DNA of 63,084 bases, taken from assembly GCA_949293815.1 (NCBI GenBank), contig CASFEZ010000025.1:1-63084 (forward strand). Direction: 5' to 3'. The DNA is from an uncultured Eubacteriales bacterium (GTDB lineage: Bacteria; Bacillota; Clostridia; Oscillospirales; Acutalibacteraceae). The notes below the pieces were generated by a model. The model was not told the origin of the DNA, searched no databases, and saw nothing but the letters and a program-made list of their open reading frames with translations. Within the stretch, counting starts at the first letter, position 1; each line of letters starts with the position of its first letter. Shown piece after piece: positions 51,618 through 62,169 of this stretch. The position numbers and the translations under genes are program-made.

Positions 51618-52973
51618 TTATTCCTCCTCTGCCTCTTTCTGCGCAGGCGCGACCGTTTCTTTCTCCGCCGGCTGTTTGGAACCGTCATCCTTAAATTTCA
51701 GCCAGAAAGAGAATAAGAAGCCGACAAACAGCAGCAATGCCGGAAACAGCACCATTAAAAAGCGGGAAGCATCGTCGGGACGCGGACCCGGCTCGTTACC
51801 GTCGACAAAGCCATAGAGCTTATCCACAATAAAGTAACCGGCAGAAACAAACAGACCATAAAGTTTATTCATAACGCCCAAAAGGCTGGAGTAGATGCCC
51901 TCGCGCCGCAGACCGTATTTTTGCGTATCCTCATCCAAAATGCGGGCGGAGACCAAATCCATTGTCGCCTGTACGCCGCCGGTGGCAAAGCCCAGCACAA
52001 CCAGCAGCGGAACGGCTGTTGCCAGCGAGGAAGTAAAATACAGCGGCAGTACCAGAAAAGCAATCAGCCCGAATGCCAGCCGCCAGGCGCGCATGACCGA
52101 GAGCTTACCGATAATTTTAATCCACACCGGAATAAAAATAATCGCACTGCCGATGGCGGCGCCCAACAGAATGGTAGCGCTCAATCCATCCTCCCGACCG
52201 AGATAATATTTGACATAAAACGGCACGCCCGCCTGTACCAGCGCCAGCGCCGCGCCGAAGCAGCAGTTGGTCATACCGTATTTCCAGAATTTCGGATTGG
52301 TCAGCACCGCCTTGATGCTGCCAAGGAAAGGCGGCTTCGGCTGATCCATCAGCGACAAATCCTCTTTGGCACTGAACGCCATGAACCAGATAACCACAAT
52401 CGCAAGAATCCCGTAGACAATAGCGGTATTGCCGAAGCCGAGCTTTTCGGCGACAACCGGCGTTAAGGCAATGCTGACAACCATGGCCGTCAGCTGAAAA
52501 ATCTGACGCATGGCGTTCGTTTTTGCCCGCTCTTTTTCATCGCGGAACAGCTCCGGAAACAGGGCGCCGTAGTTGGTGCTGATCATCGAATCCAGCGTAC
52601 CGGTCAGCATATACATCAGCATCACATAAGAAAACGGCGACCCGGCGGCAATGGACGCGGGCGGGTTAAAAAACAAAATATAGCAGATTACCAGAAGCGG
52701 CGTGGCAATCACCAGCCAGGGACGGCGGCGGCCGTACCGGGTACGGGTACGGTCAGACAAAAAGCCGTAAATCGGATTGTCGATGGCATCTAAAAAGGTA
52801 TACGCCGCCGTAATGATGCCGAACTGACTGAAGGTAATCACACTCAGCTGATCCACATAAAAGACCGTGGCAAAGGTTTTGAACATATTGATGGGGATGG
52901 ATGTACCGAACATACCGAACGCGTAAAGAAACGGATTGGTCTTTCGCTGCCCGGATTGCTTCGCCTTTTTCAT
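51618..52973 (-). CDS. GPH-family sugar:cation symporter
   Basis: The 451-residue MFS protein has about twelve hydrophobic helices, starting with FLYAFGMFGTSIPINMFKTFATVFYVD. DAIDNPIYGFLSDRTRTRYGRRRPWLV is the glycoside-pentoside-hexuronide (MelB/XynP-like) signature. ATG 52973 has AAGGAGTG upstream. It is the first gene of an operon (transporter, esterase, PHP protein), divergent from araC. A Glu/Gln-rich tail closes it. Confidence 0.92.
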   Translation of the reverse strand: MKKAKQSGQRKTNPFLYAFGMFGTSIPINMFKTFATVFYVDQLSVITFSQFGIITAAYTFLDAIDNPIYGFLSDRTRTRYGRRRPWLVIATPLLVICYILFFNPPASIAAGSPFSYVMLMYMLTGTLDSMISTNYGALFPELFRDEKERAKTNAMRQIFQLTAMVVSIALTPVVAEKLGFGNTAIVYGILAIVVIWFMAFSAKEDLSLMDQPKPPFLGSIKAVLTNPKFWKYGMTNCCFGAALALVQAGVPFYVKYYLGREDGLSATILLGAAIGSAIIFIPVWIKIIGKLSVMRAWRLAFGLIAFLVLPLYFTSSLATAVPLLVVLGFATGGVQATMDLVSARILDEDTQKYGLRREGIYSSLLGVMNKLYGLFVSAGYFIVDKLYGFVDGNEPGPRPDDASRFLMVLFPALLLFVGFLFSFWLKFKDDGSKQPAEKETVAPAQKEAEEE

Positions 52974-53099
52974 ACAAGCACACTCCTTTTTGGGAAAAAT
53001 GATGAACCGCATTTCTATTTTTTATTCTATTCCTTTCCGGCGGAAAATGCTTGTGATTATTTAAGACTTTCATGTGATTTTTTTAAATTTGATAGGTTT

Positions 53100-53128
53100 T
53101 TGACAAAATAATAAAAGTCTGCTATACT
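53100..53128 (+). promoter_or_regulatory. Promoter of the araC-type gene
   Basis: TTGACA (53100-53105) and TATACT (53123-53128) have a 17-bp spacer. Confidence 0.8.
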
Positions 53129-53171
53129 AAATGCAAAGCAGACGGCAAAACACATTCCATGGGGTGATTTA

Positions 53172-54050
53172 TTGGAACTGAATAAAATTCAAAAGATATA
53201 TCATGAAAATTCTATTTTATTGGTCAAAGAAACCCATAGCAAGGCTTTGCGGGAGCGGGGACTTTCCTTTCACTGGTGGCGCGCTGAGCCGACCAGCCTG
53301 CACGCGCACAATTTTTATGAATTTTTTATTGTGGTGCGCGGTGCGGTGCTGCATGAATGGAACGGCACAAAAACGGAGCTGCCCCAAAACAGCCTGCACT
53401 TACTGCGACCGGGAGATGTGCACCAAATCACGCCCCTGTCCGGCGACGACTGCACCCATATGAATATTACCATGAGCATTGCGCGTTTTCGTGCGCTGTG
53501 TCTTGGCATGGGATTAAAAGAGGCGGATTTCTGCCGGGAGCAGTGCTATCGCACCGTGCTGCCGACGGAGGATATGACCTTTTTAATGAAACGGGCGGAG
53601 CGTATCAATTTGCTTTTGCACGAAGGCAAGCGTGCGGATACCCTGATAGCGGAGCTGGCTGTCTATGCGCTCGCAGCCTTATCCCCGCAGACTGCGCTTT
53701 CGGAAAACAGTCAGCCGCTTTGGTTTACCCGTATTTTAGAGCGGCTGCATACGCCGGATTACCTCTCCTGTACAGCGGCAGATGTCTATGCGCTCAGCAA
53801 TTTTTCCGCACCGGTTATCATTGACGCCTTTCGCAAATATACCGGCAAAACGGTTTCGGAATATCTGCGGGATATTAAAATGCATTATGCCTGTCAGGCG
53901 TTGCGCAATACGGATATTTCCACGTTGGAGCTTTCCAATCTGCTCGGCTACGCCAGCTTGAGCCATTTCAGCCGTATTTTTCGCGAATATACCGGCCTGC
54001 CGCCGGCAGAATACCGCAAACAGGGCAGCAAGGATACGCCTTCCGGCTGA
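53172..54050 (+). CDS. AraC-family transcriptional regulator
   Basis: The 292-residue protein starts at a TTG (53172) after GGGGTGA. The N-terminal cupin has EPTSLHAHNFYEFFIVVRG and LLRPGDVHQI. The C-terminal double helix-turn-helix (about 190-285) has AADVYALSNFSAPVIIDAFRKYTGKTVSEYLRDIKMHYACQAL and NLLGYASLSHFSRIFREYTGLPPAEYR. It is divergent from the transporter operon, which it probably activates in response to a sugar. Confidence 0.93.
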   Translation: MELNKIQKIYHENSILLVKETHSKALRERGLSFHWWRAEPTSLHAHNFYEFFIVVRGAVLHEWNGTKTELPQNSLHLLRPGDVHQITPLSGDDCTHMNITMSIARFRALCLGMGLKEADFCREQCYRTVLPTEDMTFLMKRAERINLLLHEGKRADTLIAELAVYALAALSPQTALSENSQPLWFTRILERLHTPDYLSCTAADVYALSNFSAPVIIDAFRKYTGKTVSEYLRDIKMHYACQALRNTDISTLELSNLLGYASLSHFSRIFREYTGLPPAEYRKQGSKDTPSG

Positions 54051-54097
54051 TGAAAAAAGAAGCCCGCCGAAACGGACTTCCTGTTTATTGATTGTTC

Positions 54098-55231
54098 TCA
54101 CTCCACAGAAGACAGCGGAATCATTTGCCTTTGGAGAATCTGCCGGTTCTGGTCAACAAAATATACCGTTGCCGACTTTTCATGCAGCACCAGCTGGGCG
54201 CAGGCATATGCCTCCCTTGCCCCGGGCCTGCCGCCGATTAAAATCGGGCAATCCAGCCCTCTGGTGTTGCGCGGGCTTTCATTGGGAAGCACGGTCAATT
54301 CATGATAATGTCCGCCGAAGAACAGCTCCGGCTTTACGCGCTCGTTCAGCAGCCGGCACCAGTGGTCATAACGCTCGTTTTCAATATCAAAGGGGGCTTC
54401 CTCTCCCTTGCAGGGCTCGGTATTTCGGATAGAAAACGGCATATGCGCCACCACAAACCGGCGCATTTCCTCCGGATGGAACACGGCAGGGTCGGTAACC
54501 GCCTCAAGAAAATCGGTTTCCTCTCTTCGGAACGGCTCACAGGCAACTGAGCCGCTGTATTCCGGGTGGGAATCCCGCTTATCCTCGCCGCAGTCCATCA
54601 CAAGGAACCACAACCTGCCCAGTCGGACGGGATAATAGGTTTTGCCGTTTGCCGTCGGCCAGAGCCGGTGCAGCTGCTGGGCGGCTGTTCCCCGCAAATC
54701 GTGATTACCCCGGCTGATAATAACCGGTATTTCACCGCCGGTAATATCCGAGGCGATTTGATAGGGCAGCAAAATCTGGTCAACGGTGCCGCTGAAATCC
54801 TGAATATCGCCGTTCAAAAGCAGCAAATCCAAATCGCCGCCGAAAAACGCACCCGCCTGTGCCGCCGGTTTGCGGCGTCCGTGGGTATCGGAAATATGGC
54901 AGATATGGATATCCCCCTGCTCTCTCAGCGGGCGAAAGGCATAGGTTCTGGTTTGCTCCGTACCCTTGGCACAGTAAAACGGCAGGCGCAGATAGACCGG
55001 CTGGTATATCACCGTATAATGACCCGCCGCGTCCAGCACCGGCTTATCCACCCGGAACAGCTGCACCCGTGTATCCGACAGGCGAACCCCGTTGGCGGTG
55101 TTGTAATAAGTTTGTTCGCCGATTTGAATTTTCATAAAAACAGGCACGCGCACCGGCACGGCAATGATATAATCATTCTCCACGGCACAAACCGTAGGAT
55201 GGCAAAGGAAGCATTTCGGCAATGTCGACAT
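54098..55231 (-). CDS. Metallophosphoesterase with N-terminal beta domain
   Basis: The product has 377 residues from ATG 55231 (GGGAGGAAC). The calcineurin-like domain has ICHISDTHG, LLLLNGDIQDFSG, VIISRGNHDL, VVAHMPF and FFGGHYHEL, the full set of metal-binding motifs. An N-terminal domain of about 100 residues precedes it. There is no signal peptide. Substrate is unknown. It follows the nanA-like gene on the same strand, with a terminator between. Confidence 0.88.
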   Translation of the reverse strand: MSTLPKCFLCHPTVCAVENDYIIAVPVRVPVFMKIQIGEQTYYNTANGVRLSDTRVQLFRVDKPVLDAAGHYTVIYQPVYLRLPFYCAKGTEQTRTYAFRPLREQGDIHICHISDTHGRRKPAAQAGAFFGGDLDLLLLNGDIQDFSGTVDQILLPYQIASDITGGEIPVIISRGNHDLRGTAAQQLHRLWPTANGKTYYPVRLGRLWFLVMDCGEDKRDSHPEYSGSVACEPFRREETDFLEAVTDPAVFHPEEMRRFVVAHMPFSIRNTEPCKGEEAPFDIENERYDHWCRLLNERVKPELFFGGHYHELTVLPNESPRNTRGLDCPILIGGRPGAREAYACAQLVLHEKSATVYFVDQNRQILQRQMIPLSSVE

Positions 55232-55255
55232 ATGGTGTTCCTCCCAGAATAAACA

Positions 55256-55287
55256 AAAGAACCGCCCCATTGCAAGACGGCTCTTTT
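55256..55287 (-). terminator. Intrinsic terminator of the nanA-like gene
   Basis: AAAAGAGCCG pairs with CGGTTCTTTT (one G-U pair) and a GTTT tail follows on the minus strand. Confidence 0.8.
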
Positions 55288-55293
55288 ATATTT

Positions 55294-56190
55294 TTAAAAC
55301 TGAATGCCCAGCGCGCTCAGCTCCGCTTTCAGCGAAGCCAGCTCGGAAGCGGTATAGACCTTGGAGGGGTACACCGCGTTGCCCATGTCAAACCCTTTGC
55401 AGGTCATGGCGGCTTTTACGCCCTTGATCGCGCCGTTTTCGCTGTAGCGCAGCAGCACATCAATCACGCGGTTAATCTTATATTGAATCTGCCGGGCGGT
55501 TTCCCAGTCGCCTTTCATGGCGGCGTCATATTCCGCAACGAACCATTCAGGCATCACATTATAAGTAGAACCAATGCAGCCCTGCGCCCCCATGATAAGA
55601 CCGCAAATCAGCATTTCGTCGGGACCGTTGATAATATTGATGTCCCCGCCGTTGACCTCACAGAGCTTACGCATCAGGAAATAGTCCGGCAGCGTATACT
55701 TCAGACCGATCACCGTGGGAATTTCCATCAGGCGGTTTACCAATTTGACCACATCGGACTTGATATGCGCGGTGACGTAAACAATCAGGGGCTTATCCGT
55801 ATAAGAAGCAATGGAACGGTAATAGTCAACAATTTCATCGTCCGTAAAGGAAAAATAGAAGTTCGGCGCAAGGGAGGAAATGGCATCAACGCCAACCTTA
55901 TCGGCATGCTTTACCAGTTCCACCGCGTCGTTATAGCAGGGCGCGCCCACATGCTCGATAATCACGCCGCGACCGTTGTTGTTTTCCATCACGGTTTCGC
56001 TCATTTCCAGGCGGGTCTTTAAGGAAAGAGAGGGACCCTCGCCGGTAGAGCCGTTGATATAAAAGCCTTTGACGCCACAGCCATAGTGGTAGTCCATCAG
56101 GGCTTTAACCGTGTCTTTTTTAATACTGCCGTCATCGTTAAAGGGCGTCAGCATGGCAGGCATAACGCCGGTAAAACGGATATTGCTCAT
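55294..56190 (-). CDS. nanA: N-acetylneuraminate lyase-like DapA-family aldolase
   Basis: The 298-residue protein has GSTGEG (residues 47-52), YVT with Tyr138 and the Schiff-base lysine Lys164 in IGLKYT. Those segments favour N-acetylneuraminate lyase over dihydrodipicolinate synthase. It would cleave sialic acid to N-acetylmannosamine and pyruvate. It pairs with the sialidase-like gene at 11491, 42 kb away. No nanE or nanK is visible. Confidence 0.88.
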   Translation of the reverse strand: MSNIRFTGVMPAMLTPFNDDGSIKKDTVKALMDYHYGCGVKGFYINGSTGEGPSLSLKTRLEMSETVMENNNGRGVIIEHVGAPCYNDAVELVKHADKVGVDAISSLAPNFYFSFTDDEIVDYYRSIASYTDKPLIVYVTAHIKSDVVKLVNRLMEIPTVIGLKYTLPDYFLMRKLCEVNGGDINIINGPDEMLICGLIMGAQGCIGSTYNVMPEWFVAEYDAAMKGDWETARQIQYKINRVIDVLLRYSENGAIKGVKAAMTCKGFDMGNAVYPSKVYTASELASLKAELSALGIQF

Positions 56191-56303
56191 AAAAACACTC
56201 CTAACTTTTTCATTGGCAGGCTCATTTTAGCATATTTGAGCGTCAGATTCAACGCCTTTTTTCATTTATTTCGGAATTTTCTTTTGAAGAAGGGGCAAAA
56301 GAA

Positions 56304-56332
56304 TTGACAAGCGCGTATTCTTGATGTATAAT
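56304..56332 (+). promoter_or_regulatory. Consensus promoter of the CNNM-valS operon
   Basis: TTGACA (56304-56309) and TATAAT (56327-56332) have a 17-bp spacer. Confidence 0.9.
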
Positions 56333-56392
56333 GCTATAAATATGGCTTACCATATTTTATTATTTTTTATTTTTGAAAGGAGATTTCTTCTC

Positions 56393-57823
56393 ATGTCAGA
56401 CCCCGACCCCGGAAGTATGTTCACACTGCTTGCAGCATCAGCCCAAAACGGTACAAGTACCACCACCCTGGTTCTGCAAACCGTACTGATGATTGTGCTT
56501 ATTTTTGTTAACGCATTTTTTGCATGCAGTGAGATCGCCGTTATTTCGTTGAATGACAAAAAAATCGAAAAACTGGCATCCGAAGGCCACAAAAAAGCAA
56601 AACAGGTTTTAAAACTCACCAAAAATTCCTCCAATTTTTTATCGACGATTCAAATCGGCGTAACCTTGGCAGGATTTTTCACCAGCGCATCTGCTTCGCA
56701 GACCTACGCGCCGTTGATTGCAGACGCCATTGTTGCCCGCAGTCCGGATATGGCGAGCCATTATGGATTGATCCGTGGAATTGCTTCTGCGGTAATTACC
56801 ATCATTATGTCCTATCTGTCGCTGGTATTCGGCGAGCTGGTGCCGAAAAAAATCGCCATGGCAAAATCAGAAAAGCTTTCTTTTGCTTTCGCGCCGATTC
56901 TTTTGGGCATTGCCACCATCACCAAGCCCTTCGTCAAACTGCTTTCCGCCTCCACCAACGGCGTTTTGCGCCTGATTGGCATTGACCCGAACGCGGACGA
57001 AGAGCAGGTTACCGAAGAAGAAATTTTGATGATGGTCGATGTCGGCGAGGAAAAGGGCGTTATCGAGAACTCGCAAAAGGAAATGATTAACAATATTTTC
57101 GAGTTCGACGATATGGACGCCGGCGATATTATGACCCACCGGGTGGATATGACCGCCGTAGAAGCGGACGAACCGGTTGCAACCGTGATCCAGGCTTCCA
57201 TCAAGGATGGCTATTCCCGCATCCCGGTGTACGATGATGACCCGGACAATATTGTGGGCATCGTCTATGTCAAAGACTTGCTGAAATTCATCGGTGAGGA
57301 TCTGCCCAAGACCACCACCATCCGCCAGGTCATGCGCGAAGCGTATTTTGTGCCCGAAACCAAAAAATGCGGCGAGCTGTTTGCGGAGATGACCGAAAAA
57401 CGCATTCAGATGAGCATTATTGTGGATGAATACGGCGGCACGGCGGGTATTGTGACCATTGAAGACATCATAGAGTCCATCGTCGGCAATATTCGCGATG
57501 AATACGACGAGGACGACGAAGAAATTTCTAAGATTAACGACAACATCTATACCGTAGACGGTATTACCGATATTGACGAGGTAGATGAGCTGATCGGCGC
57601 AAAGCTCCCCGAGGGCGATTATGACACCATCGGCGGCTTTGTGATAAGTCAGCTCGGCTATCTGCCCACCGATGGCAATTTTGATACCGTTGAATACGAA
57701 AATCTGAAATTCACCGTGTTGAGCGTGGAAGAACGCAGAATTGAAAAAATCAAAATTGAAATCTTCCCCCGCGAGGACACGGCAAATGCCAACGGTGACA
57801 CCGAAAGGAATGCAGACGAATGA
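56393..57823 (+). CDS. CNNM/CorC (hemolysin C)-type membrane protein
   Basis: The 476-residue protein starts at ATG 56393 (AAAGGAG). The N-terminal CNNM/DUF21 domain (about 25-220) has hydrophobic helices and [11 protein letters not shown]-like and [14 protein letters not shown] segments. A CBS pair follows ([58 protein letters not shown]). The C-terminal CorC_HlyC domain ends in [15 protein letters not shown]. Such proteins are Mg2+ or other ion effluxers. valS overlaps its stop by 4 bp. Confidence 0.92.
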   Translation: MSDPDPGSMFTLLAASAQNGTSTTTLVLQTVLMIVLIFVNAFFACSEIAVISLNDKKIEKLASEGHKKAKQVLKLTKNSSNFLSTIQIGVTLAGFFTSASASQTYAPLIADAIVARSPDMASHYGLIRGIASAVITIIMSYLSLVFGELVPKKIAMAKSEKLSFAFAPILLGIATITKPFVKLLSASTNGVLRLIGIDPNADEEQVTEEEILMMVDVGEEKGVIENSQKEMINNIFEFDDMDAGDIMTHRVDMTAVEADEPVATVIQASIKDGYSRIPVYDDDPDNIVGIVYVKDLLKFIGEDLPKTTTIRQVMREAYFVPETKKCGELFAEMTEKRIQMSIIVDEYGGTAGIVTIEDIIESIVGNIRDEYDEDDEEISKINDNIYTVDGITDIDEVDELIGAKLPEGDYDTIGGFVISQLGYLPTDGNFDTVEYENLKFTVLSVEERRIEKIKIEIFPREDTANANGDTERNADE

Positions 57824-60441
57824 GCCGCGAGTTAGCAAAACAGTATGACCCGAAAGCCGTGGAGGATCGCATTTACCAGTCCTGGCTGAACCAACATTAC
57901 TTCCACGCAAAGCGCGAGGAGGGAAAACCGACCTATACCATCGTTATCCCTCCACCGAATATTACCGGTCAGCTGCATATGGGGCATGCCTTTGACAATA
58001 CCTTGCAGGATATTTTAATCCGCTATAAGCGCATGAAAGGGTTTGACACCCTTTGGGTGCCGGGCACCGACCACGCCTCGATTGCCACCGAAGCAAAAAT
58101 CGTGGAAGCCATGGCAAAAGAGGGCACCACCAAGCAGGACATTGGTCGAGAGGGCTTTTTGGAGCGCGCCTGGCAGTGGAAAGCACAGTACGGCGGTCGC
58201 ATTATTGAGCAGCTGAAAAAGCTCGGTTCCTCCTGCGACTGGGAGCGGGAACGCTTTACCATGGACGAGGGATGCAGCCGCGCAGTACGCGAGGTATTTG
58301 TCAACCTGTATAACAAAGGCTTGATCTACCGCGGCGAGCGGATGATCAACTGGTGTCCCCACTGCCTGACCTCCATATCCGATGTAGAAGTGGAATACGA
58401 GGAGCAGGCAGGTCATTTCTGGCACCTGCGCTATCCGTTGAAGGACGGAAGCGGCTATCTGGCACTGGCGACCACCCGTCCGGAAACCCTGTTGGGCGAT
58501 ACCGCCGTGGCGGTGAACCCGAACGATGAAAGATACAAAAACTTTATCGGCAAAACCCTGATTCTGCCGATTGTCCACCGGGAAATCCCGGTCATTGCCG
58601 ACGAGTATGTAGAAAAAGACTTCGGCACCGGCGTGGTGAAAATTACCCCTGCCCACGACCCCAACGACTTTGAAGTGGGGCTTCGGCACAATCTGCCGGT
58701 AATCAATGTGATGACCGACGACGCGAAGATTACCGCCGATTATCCGAAGTACGCGGGTATGGATCGCTACGAAGCGCGCAAGGCAATCGTAAACGATTTG
58801 GAAGCGGAAGGCGCGCTGATAAAAGTAGAGGATTATTCCCACAATGTGGGCACCTGCCAGCGCTGCCATACCACGGTGGAGCCCCGGGTTTCCAAACAGT
58901 GGTTTGTAAAGATGAAACCGTTGGCGGGTCCGGCGATTGACGCGGTGAAGAACGGCGACACCCGGTTTATTCCCCGCCGCTTCGAGAAAGTCTATTTCCA
59001 CTGGCTGGAAAACATCAAGGACTGGTGCATTTCCCGTCAGCTCTGGTGGGGACACCGTATTCCCGCCTGGTACTGCGACGACTGCGGCGAGATCAGCGTC
59101 AGCAAAGAGGATATCACGACCTGTGCCCACTGCGGCAGCAGCCATATCCATCAGGATGAGGATACCCTGGACACCTGGTTCTCCTCGGCGCTCTGGCCGT
59201 TTTCCACCCTCGGCTGGCCGGATGTAAACGCGCCGGATTTTAAACACTACTACCCCACCAACACGCTGGTTACCGGCTACGATATTATACCGTTCTGGGT
59301 CATGCGCATGATGTTCTCCGGCTTGGAACATACCGGTCGCGTGCCCTTTGATACCGTGCTGATTCACGGACTGGTGCGCGATGCCCAGGGGCGCAAAATG
59401 TCAAAATCCCTCGGCAACGGCATCGACCCGCTGGAAATTATCGATAAATACGGTGCGGATGCCCTGCGTTTCACTTTGGCAACCAACAACAGCCCCGGCA
59501 ACGATATGCGCTTTTCGGATGAAAAAGTGGAAGCCAGCCGGAACTTTGCCAATAAGATTTGGAACGCTTCGCGCTTTATTTTAATGAATCTGGACGAGTC
59601 GGAGCCCGCGCCCCATATTCCGCCCGAGCTCGATTTTGAGGACAAATGGATTTTGTCCCAATATAACGAATTGGTCAAGGGCGTAACCGATTCGCTGGAC
59701 AGCTATGAGCTGGGCATTGCCGTGCAAAAGCTGTACGACTTTATCTGGGATGTGCTGTGCGACTGGTATATTGAGCTTTGCAAAATCCGTTTGCAAACCG
59801 GCGGCGAGAAAGCGGCCACGGCAAAAGCGGTGCTGGTATATGTGATGTCCAACACCCTGAAACTGCTGCACCCGTTTATGCCCTTTATTACCGAGGAAAT
59901 CTGGCAGACGCTGCCGCACGAGGGCGAGTCGATTATGATTTCCGCTTTCCCGACCTTTCGGGAAGACCTCTGCTATCCTGAGGAAGAAGCGGAATTCAGC
60001 CGCATAATGGACGCCATTCGCGCGGTGCGCAACCGCCGGGCGGAGATGAATGTACCCCCGTCAAAAAAGGCAAAGCTGTTCATCGCCACAGCCTATACGG
60101 ACACCTTCCGGCAGGGCGCTGTGTTCTTCACCCGTTTGGCATCGGCATCCGAAGTAGAGGTTGCGCCGCAATTCGCGCTGGACGGCTGCGTCAGCGTGGT
60201 AACATCCGATGCAACCATCTATATTCCGCTGGATGAGCTGATTGATAAAGAAAAGGAAAAAGAACGGCTGAACCGCGAGCTGAAAGCGGCACAAGGAGAG
60301 CTGGCACGGGTGCAGGGGAAACTGAACAATCCGGGCTTTGTGTCCAAAGCGCCCGAAGCGGTGGTCAACGCCGAACGGGAAAAATTAGGCAAATTTACGG
60401 AAAAAATCGCCATGATTGAAGCCGAGCTTGCCAAACTCTGA
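57820..60441 (+). CDS. valS: Valyl-tRNA synthetase
   Basis: The 873-residue class I synthetase has the HIGH-type motif [17 protein letters not shown], the editing domain ([17 protein letters not shown]), [16 protein letters not shown] and a C-terminal coiled coil. It starts at ATG overlapping the stop of the upstream gene (ATGA). It charges tRNA-Val. Confidence 0.97.
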   Translation: MSRELAKQYDPKAVEDRIYQSWLNQHYFHAKREEGKPTYTIVIPPPNITGQLHMGHAFDNTLQDILIRYKRMKGFDTLWVPGTDHASIATEAKIVEAMAKEGTTKQDIGREGFLERAWQWKAQYGGRIIEQLKKLGSSCDWERERFTMDEGCSRAVREVFVNLYNKGLIYRGERMINWCPHCLTSISDVEVEYEEQAGHFWHLRYPLKDGSGYLALATTRPETLLGDTAVAVNPNDERYKNFIGKTLILPIVHREIPVIADEYVEKDFGTGVVKITPAHDPNDFEVGLRHNLPVINVMTDDAKITADYPKYAGMDRYEARKAIVNDLEAEGALIKVEDYSHNVGTCQRCHTTVEPRVSKQWFVKMKPLAGPAIDAVKNGDTRFIPRRFEKVYFHWLENIKDWCISRQLWWGHRIPAWYCDDCGEISVSKEDITTCAHCGSSHIHQDEDTLDTWFSSALWPFSTLGWPDVNAPDFKHYYPTNTLVTGYDIIPFWVMRMMFSGLEHTGRVPFDTVLIHGLVRDAQGRKMSKSLGNGIDPLEIIDKYGADALRFTLATNNSPGNDMRFSDEKVEASRNFANKIWNASRFILMNLDESEPAPHIPPELDFEDKWILSQYNELVKGVTDSLDSYELGIAVQKLYDFIWDVLCDWYIELCKIRLQTGGEKAATAKAVLVYVMSNTLKLLHPFMPFITEEIWQTLPHEGESIMISAFPTFREDLCYPEEEAEFSRIMDAIRAVRNRRAEMNVPPSKKAKLFIATAYTDTFRQGAVFFTRLASASEVEVAPQFALDGCVSVVTSDATIYIPLDELIDKEKEKERLNRELKAAQGELARVQGKLNNPGFVSKAPEAVVNAEREKLGKFTEKIAMIEAELAKL

Positions 60442-60458
60442 TCTGTAAAACCAATAAG

Positions 60459-60483
60459 AAAGCCCGCTGTAACGGCGGGCTTT
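60459..60483 (+). terminator. Intrinsic terminator between valS and folC
   Basis: AAAGCCCGC pairs with GCGGGCTTT around TGTAACG. The T-run is short, so some read-through into folC is likely. Confidence 0.8.
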
Positions 60484-60508
60484 GCTGTTGAAAATAAGAG
60501 GATACCAC

Positions 60509-61819
60509 ATGAACCAAAAGCAAAATATGACCATAGACGAAGCGGTCAGCTACTACCATTCCCTGTTGCGTTTCGGCATGAAACCGGGGCTTGCCCGCAT
60601 TGACGAGTTATGCACCATGCTGGGCTCCCCGCAGGAAAAGCCATCCTACATTCATATTGCGGGCACCAACGGCAAAGGCTCTGTGGCGGTGATGCTCAGC
60701 GAGATTTTCCGCGCCGGTGGCTACCGGGTCGGGCTTTACACCTCGCCCTATATTACAAAATTCAGCGAACGGATTCAAATTGACGGTCAGCCGGTGGAGG
60801 ATGACCTGCTTTGCCGGGCGACCGAGCGGGTGCGGGCTGCGGTCGACCGCATGGCGCAGTCCGGCGAAACGGTGACTGAATTTGAGGCGGTCACGGCCGC
60901 CGCCTTTCTCTGTTTTGCCGAAAGCGGCTGTGAGCTGGTGATTCTCGAAACCGGACTGGGCGGTCGGTTCGACGCGACCAATATCATACGCAATCCGCTG
61001 GTCAGCGTGATTACCTCGATTTCGCTTGACCATACCGCTGTTTTAGGCGATACGGTGCAGCAGATTGCCTTTGAAAAAAGCGGCATTATCAAGCCCGGCT
61101 GCCCGACCGTTTGCCCGGACAGCTTGCCGGAGGAGGCACTTGCGGTGCTGGAAACCGTCTGCCGGGTGAAAGAATCCGCCTTGACGATTGTAAACACGGC
61201 AGACATTACCGTCAAGAATCCCACCTTAACCGGATTTGACGAAACCTTTGGCGGTCTCTCCTTTCATGTACCGCTGGCGGGCACGGTGCAGAGCGAAAAC
61301 GCTGCCCTGGCGGTAACCGCCGCACGGATGGCGGCTTCCTTTCCGGTAACAGATGCGCAAATTATACAGGGAATTGCCCATACTGTCCATCCCGCCCGCT
61401 GTGAGCTGCTGTGTAAAAATCCGGCCGTGCTGTTGGACGGCTGCCATAATGACGCATCAACAATGGCGCTTTCCGATTTGCTTTCCCGGCAATTAAGAGG
61501 GCGGAAAATTCTTGCCGTCATGGGCATGATGGCGGACAAGGATATCGACCGGGCGCTGGCGCATTTGCTGCCGCATTTTGCTGCGGTCATAACCACAACG
61601 CCGTCCAATCCCCGCGCCATTGCGGCAGAGGATTTAGCCAATAAAATCCGCGAACGCGGTGTAAACGCTGAAAGCTGCGCAGCCCCGCAGGCGGCGATAT
61701 TGCTGGCTTGTAAGCGCCTTGCGGAATACGACGCGCTGGTCGTATGCGGCTCGTTGTATCTGGCAGGAGATGTCAGAAATATTTTGCGAAAGACAGTTGA
61801 CGAATTATTTGAAAAATGA
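60509..61819 (+). CDS. folC: Folylpolyglutamate/dihydrofolate synthase
   Basis: The 436-residue Mur-ligase-like enzyme has HIAGTNGKGSVAVMLSEIF (ATP loop), ETGLGGRFDATNII, SLDHTAVLGDTVQQIAFEKSGIIKPG and DGCHNDAS. It adds glutamate to folates. The start is ATG 60509 (AAGAGG). The gene looks complete. Confidence 0.95.
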   Translation: MNQKQNMTIDEAVSYYHSLLRFGMKPGLARIDELCTMLGSPQEKPSYIHIAGTNGKGSVAVMLSEIFRAGGYRVGLYTSPYITKFSERIQIDGQPVEDDLLCRATERVRAAVDRMAQSGETVTEFEAVTAAAFLCFAESGCELVILETGLGGRFDATNIIRNPLVSVITSISLDHTAVLGDTVQQIAFEKSGIIKPGCPTVCPDSLPEEALAVLETVCRVKESALTIVNTADITVKNPTLTGFDETFGGLSFHVPLAGTVQSENAALAVTAARMAASFPVTDAQIIQGIAHTVHPARCELLCKNPAVLLDGCHNDASTMALSDLLSRQLRGRKILAVMGMMADKDIDRALAHLLPHFAAVITTTPSNPRAIAAEDLANKIRERGVNAESCAAPQAAILLACKRLAEYDALVVCGSLYLAGDVRNILRKTVDELFEK

Positions 61820-61875
61820 TAAGATAATAGATGATTATGTGCGATGATATCCCTTTATGCGGAAGGTGAAATACT

Positions 61876-62169
61876 ATGATACGAATGAAAGCGGAAGCGG
61901 TAGTCATTACCAAACCCGATAAAAATACCGGTCTGAACGGCGCAAATATCAATATGAACGGCAAAGTCCTGTTGGCGGACGCCGCCGACAAGGGCTACAA
62001 AGGCGCCGGTATGCTCAGCGGAGAAGTGGTGCTTTGCGTCGCGTCCGGCGACCGGGAAACCAAAGCCGCCATCCAAGAGCGCAGGCAAGAAGGCTGCTTA
62101 GCCGTAGAAATGGAATGCGCTTCCATGTTGGCGGTGGTTCTGACGGAAGTTCTGCGGGAAATGGAATAA
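61876..62169 (+). CDS. Chimeric ORF with nucleoside phosphorylase-like end
   Basis: The 97-residue frame has GGAAGG before ATG 61876. Residues about 1-60 (MIRMKAEAVVITKPDKNTGL, NMNGKVLLADAADKGYKGAG) match nothing I recognise. From about residue 62, RETKAAIQERRQEGCLAVEMECASMLAVV is the VEMEC signature of the purine/uridine phosphorylase family. The rest of that enzyme is missing. This looks like a fusion of two broken genes and stops exactly where the foreign-looking murJ fragment begins. Confidence 0.55.
   Translation: MIRMKAEAVVITKPDKNTGLNGANINMNGKVLLADAADKGYKGAGMLSGEVVLCVASGDRETKAAIQERRQEGCLAVEMECASMLAVVLTEVLREME

Noticed and set aside
56867-57910. 347-codon minus-strand frame
   Set aside because: Antisense to the CNNM/CorC gene; no recognisable domain.
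58015-59367. 450-codon minus-strand frame
   Set aside because: Lies entirely antisense to valS, whose motifs are complete; frame openness follows from codon bias.
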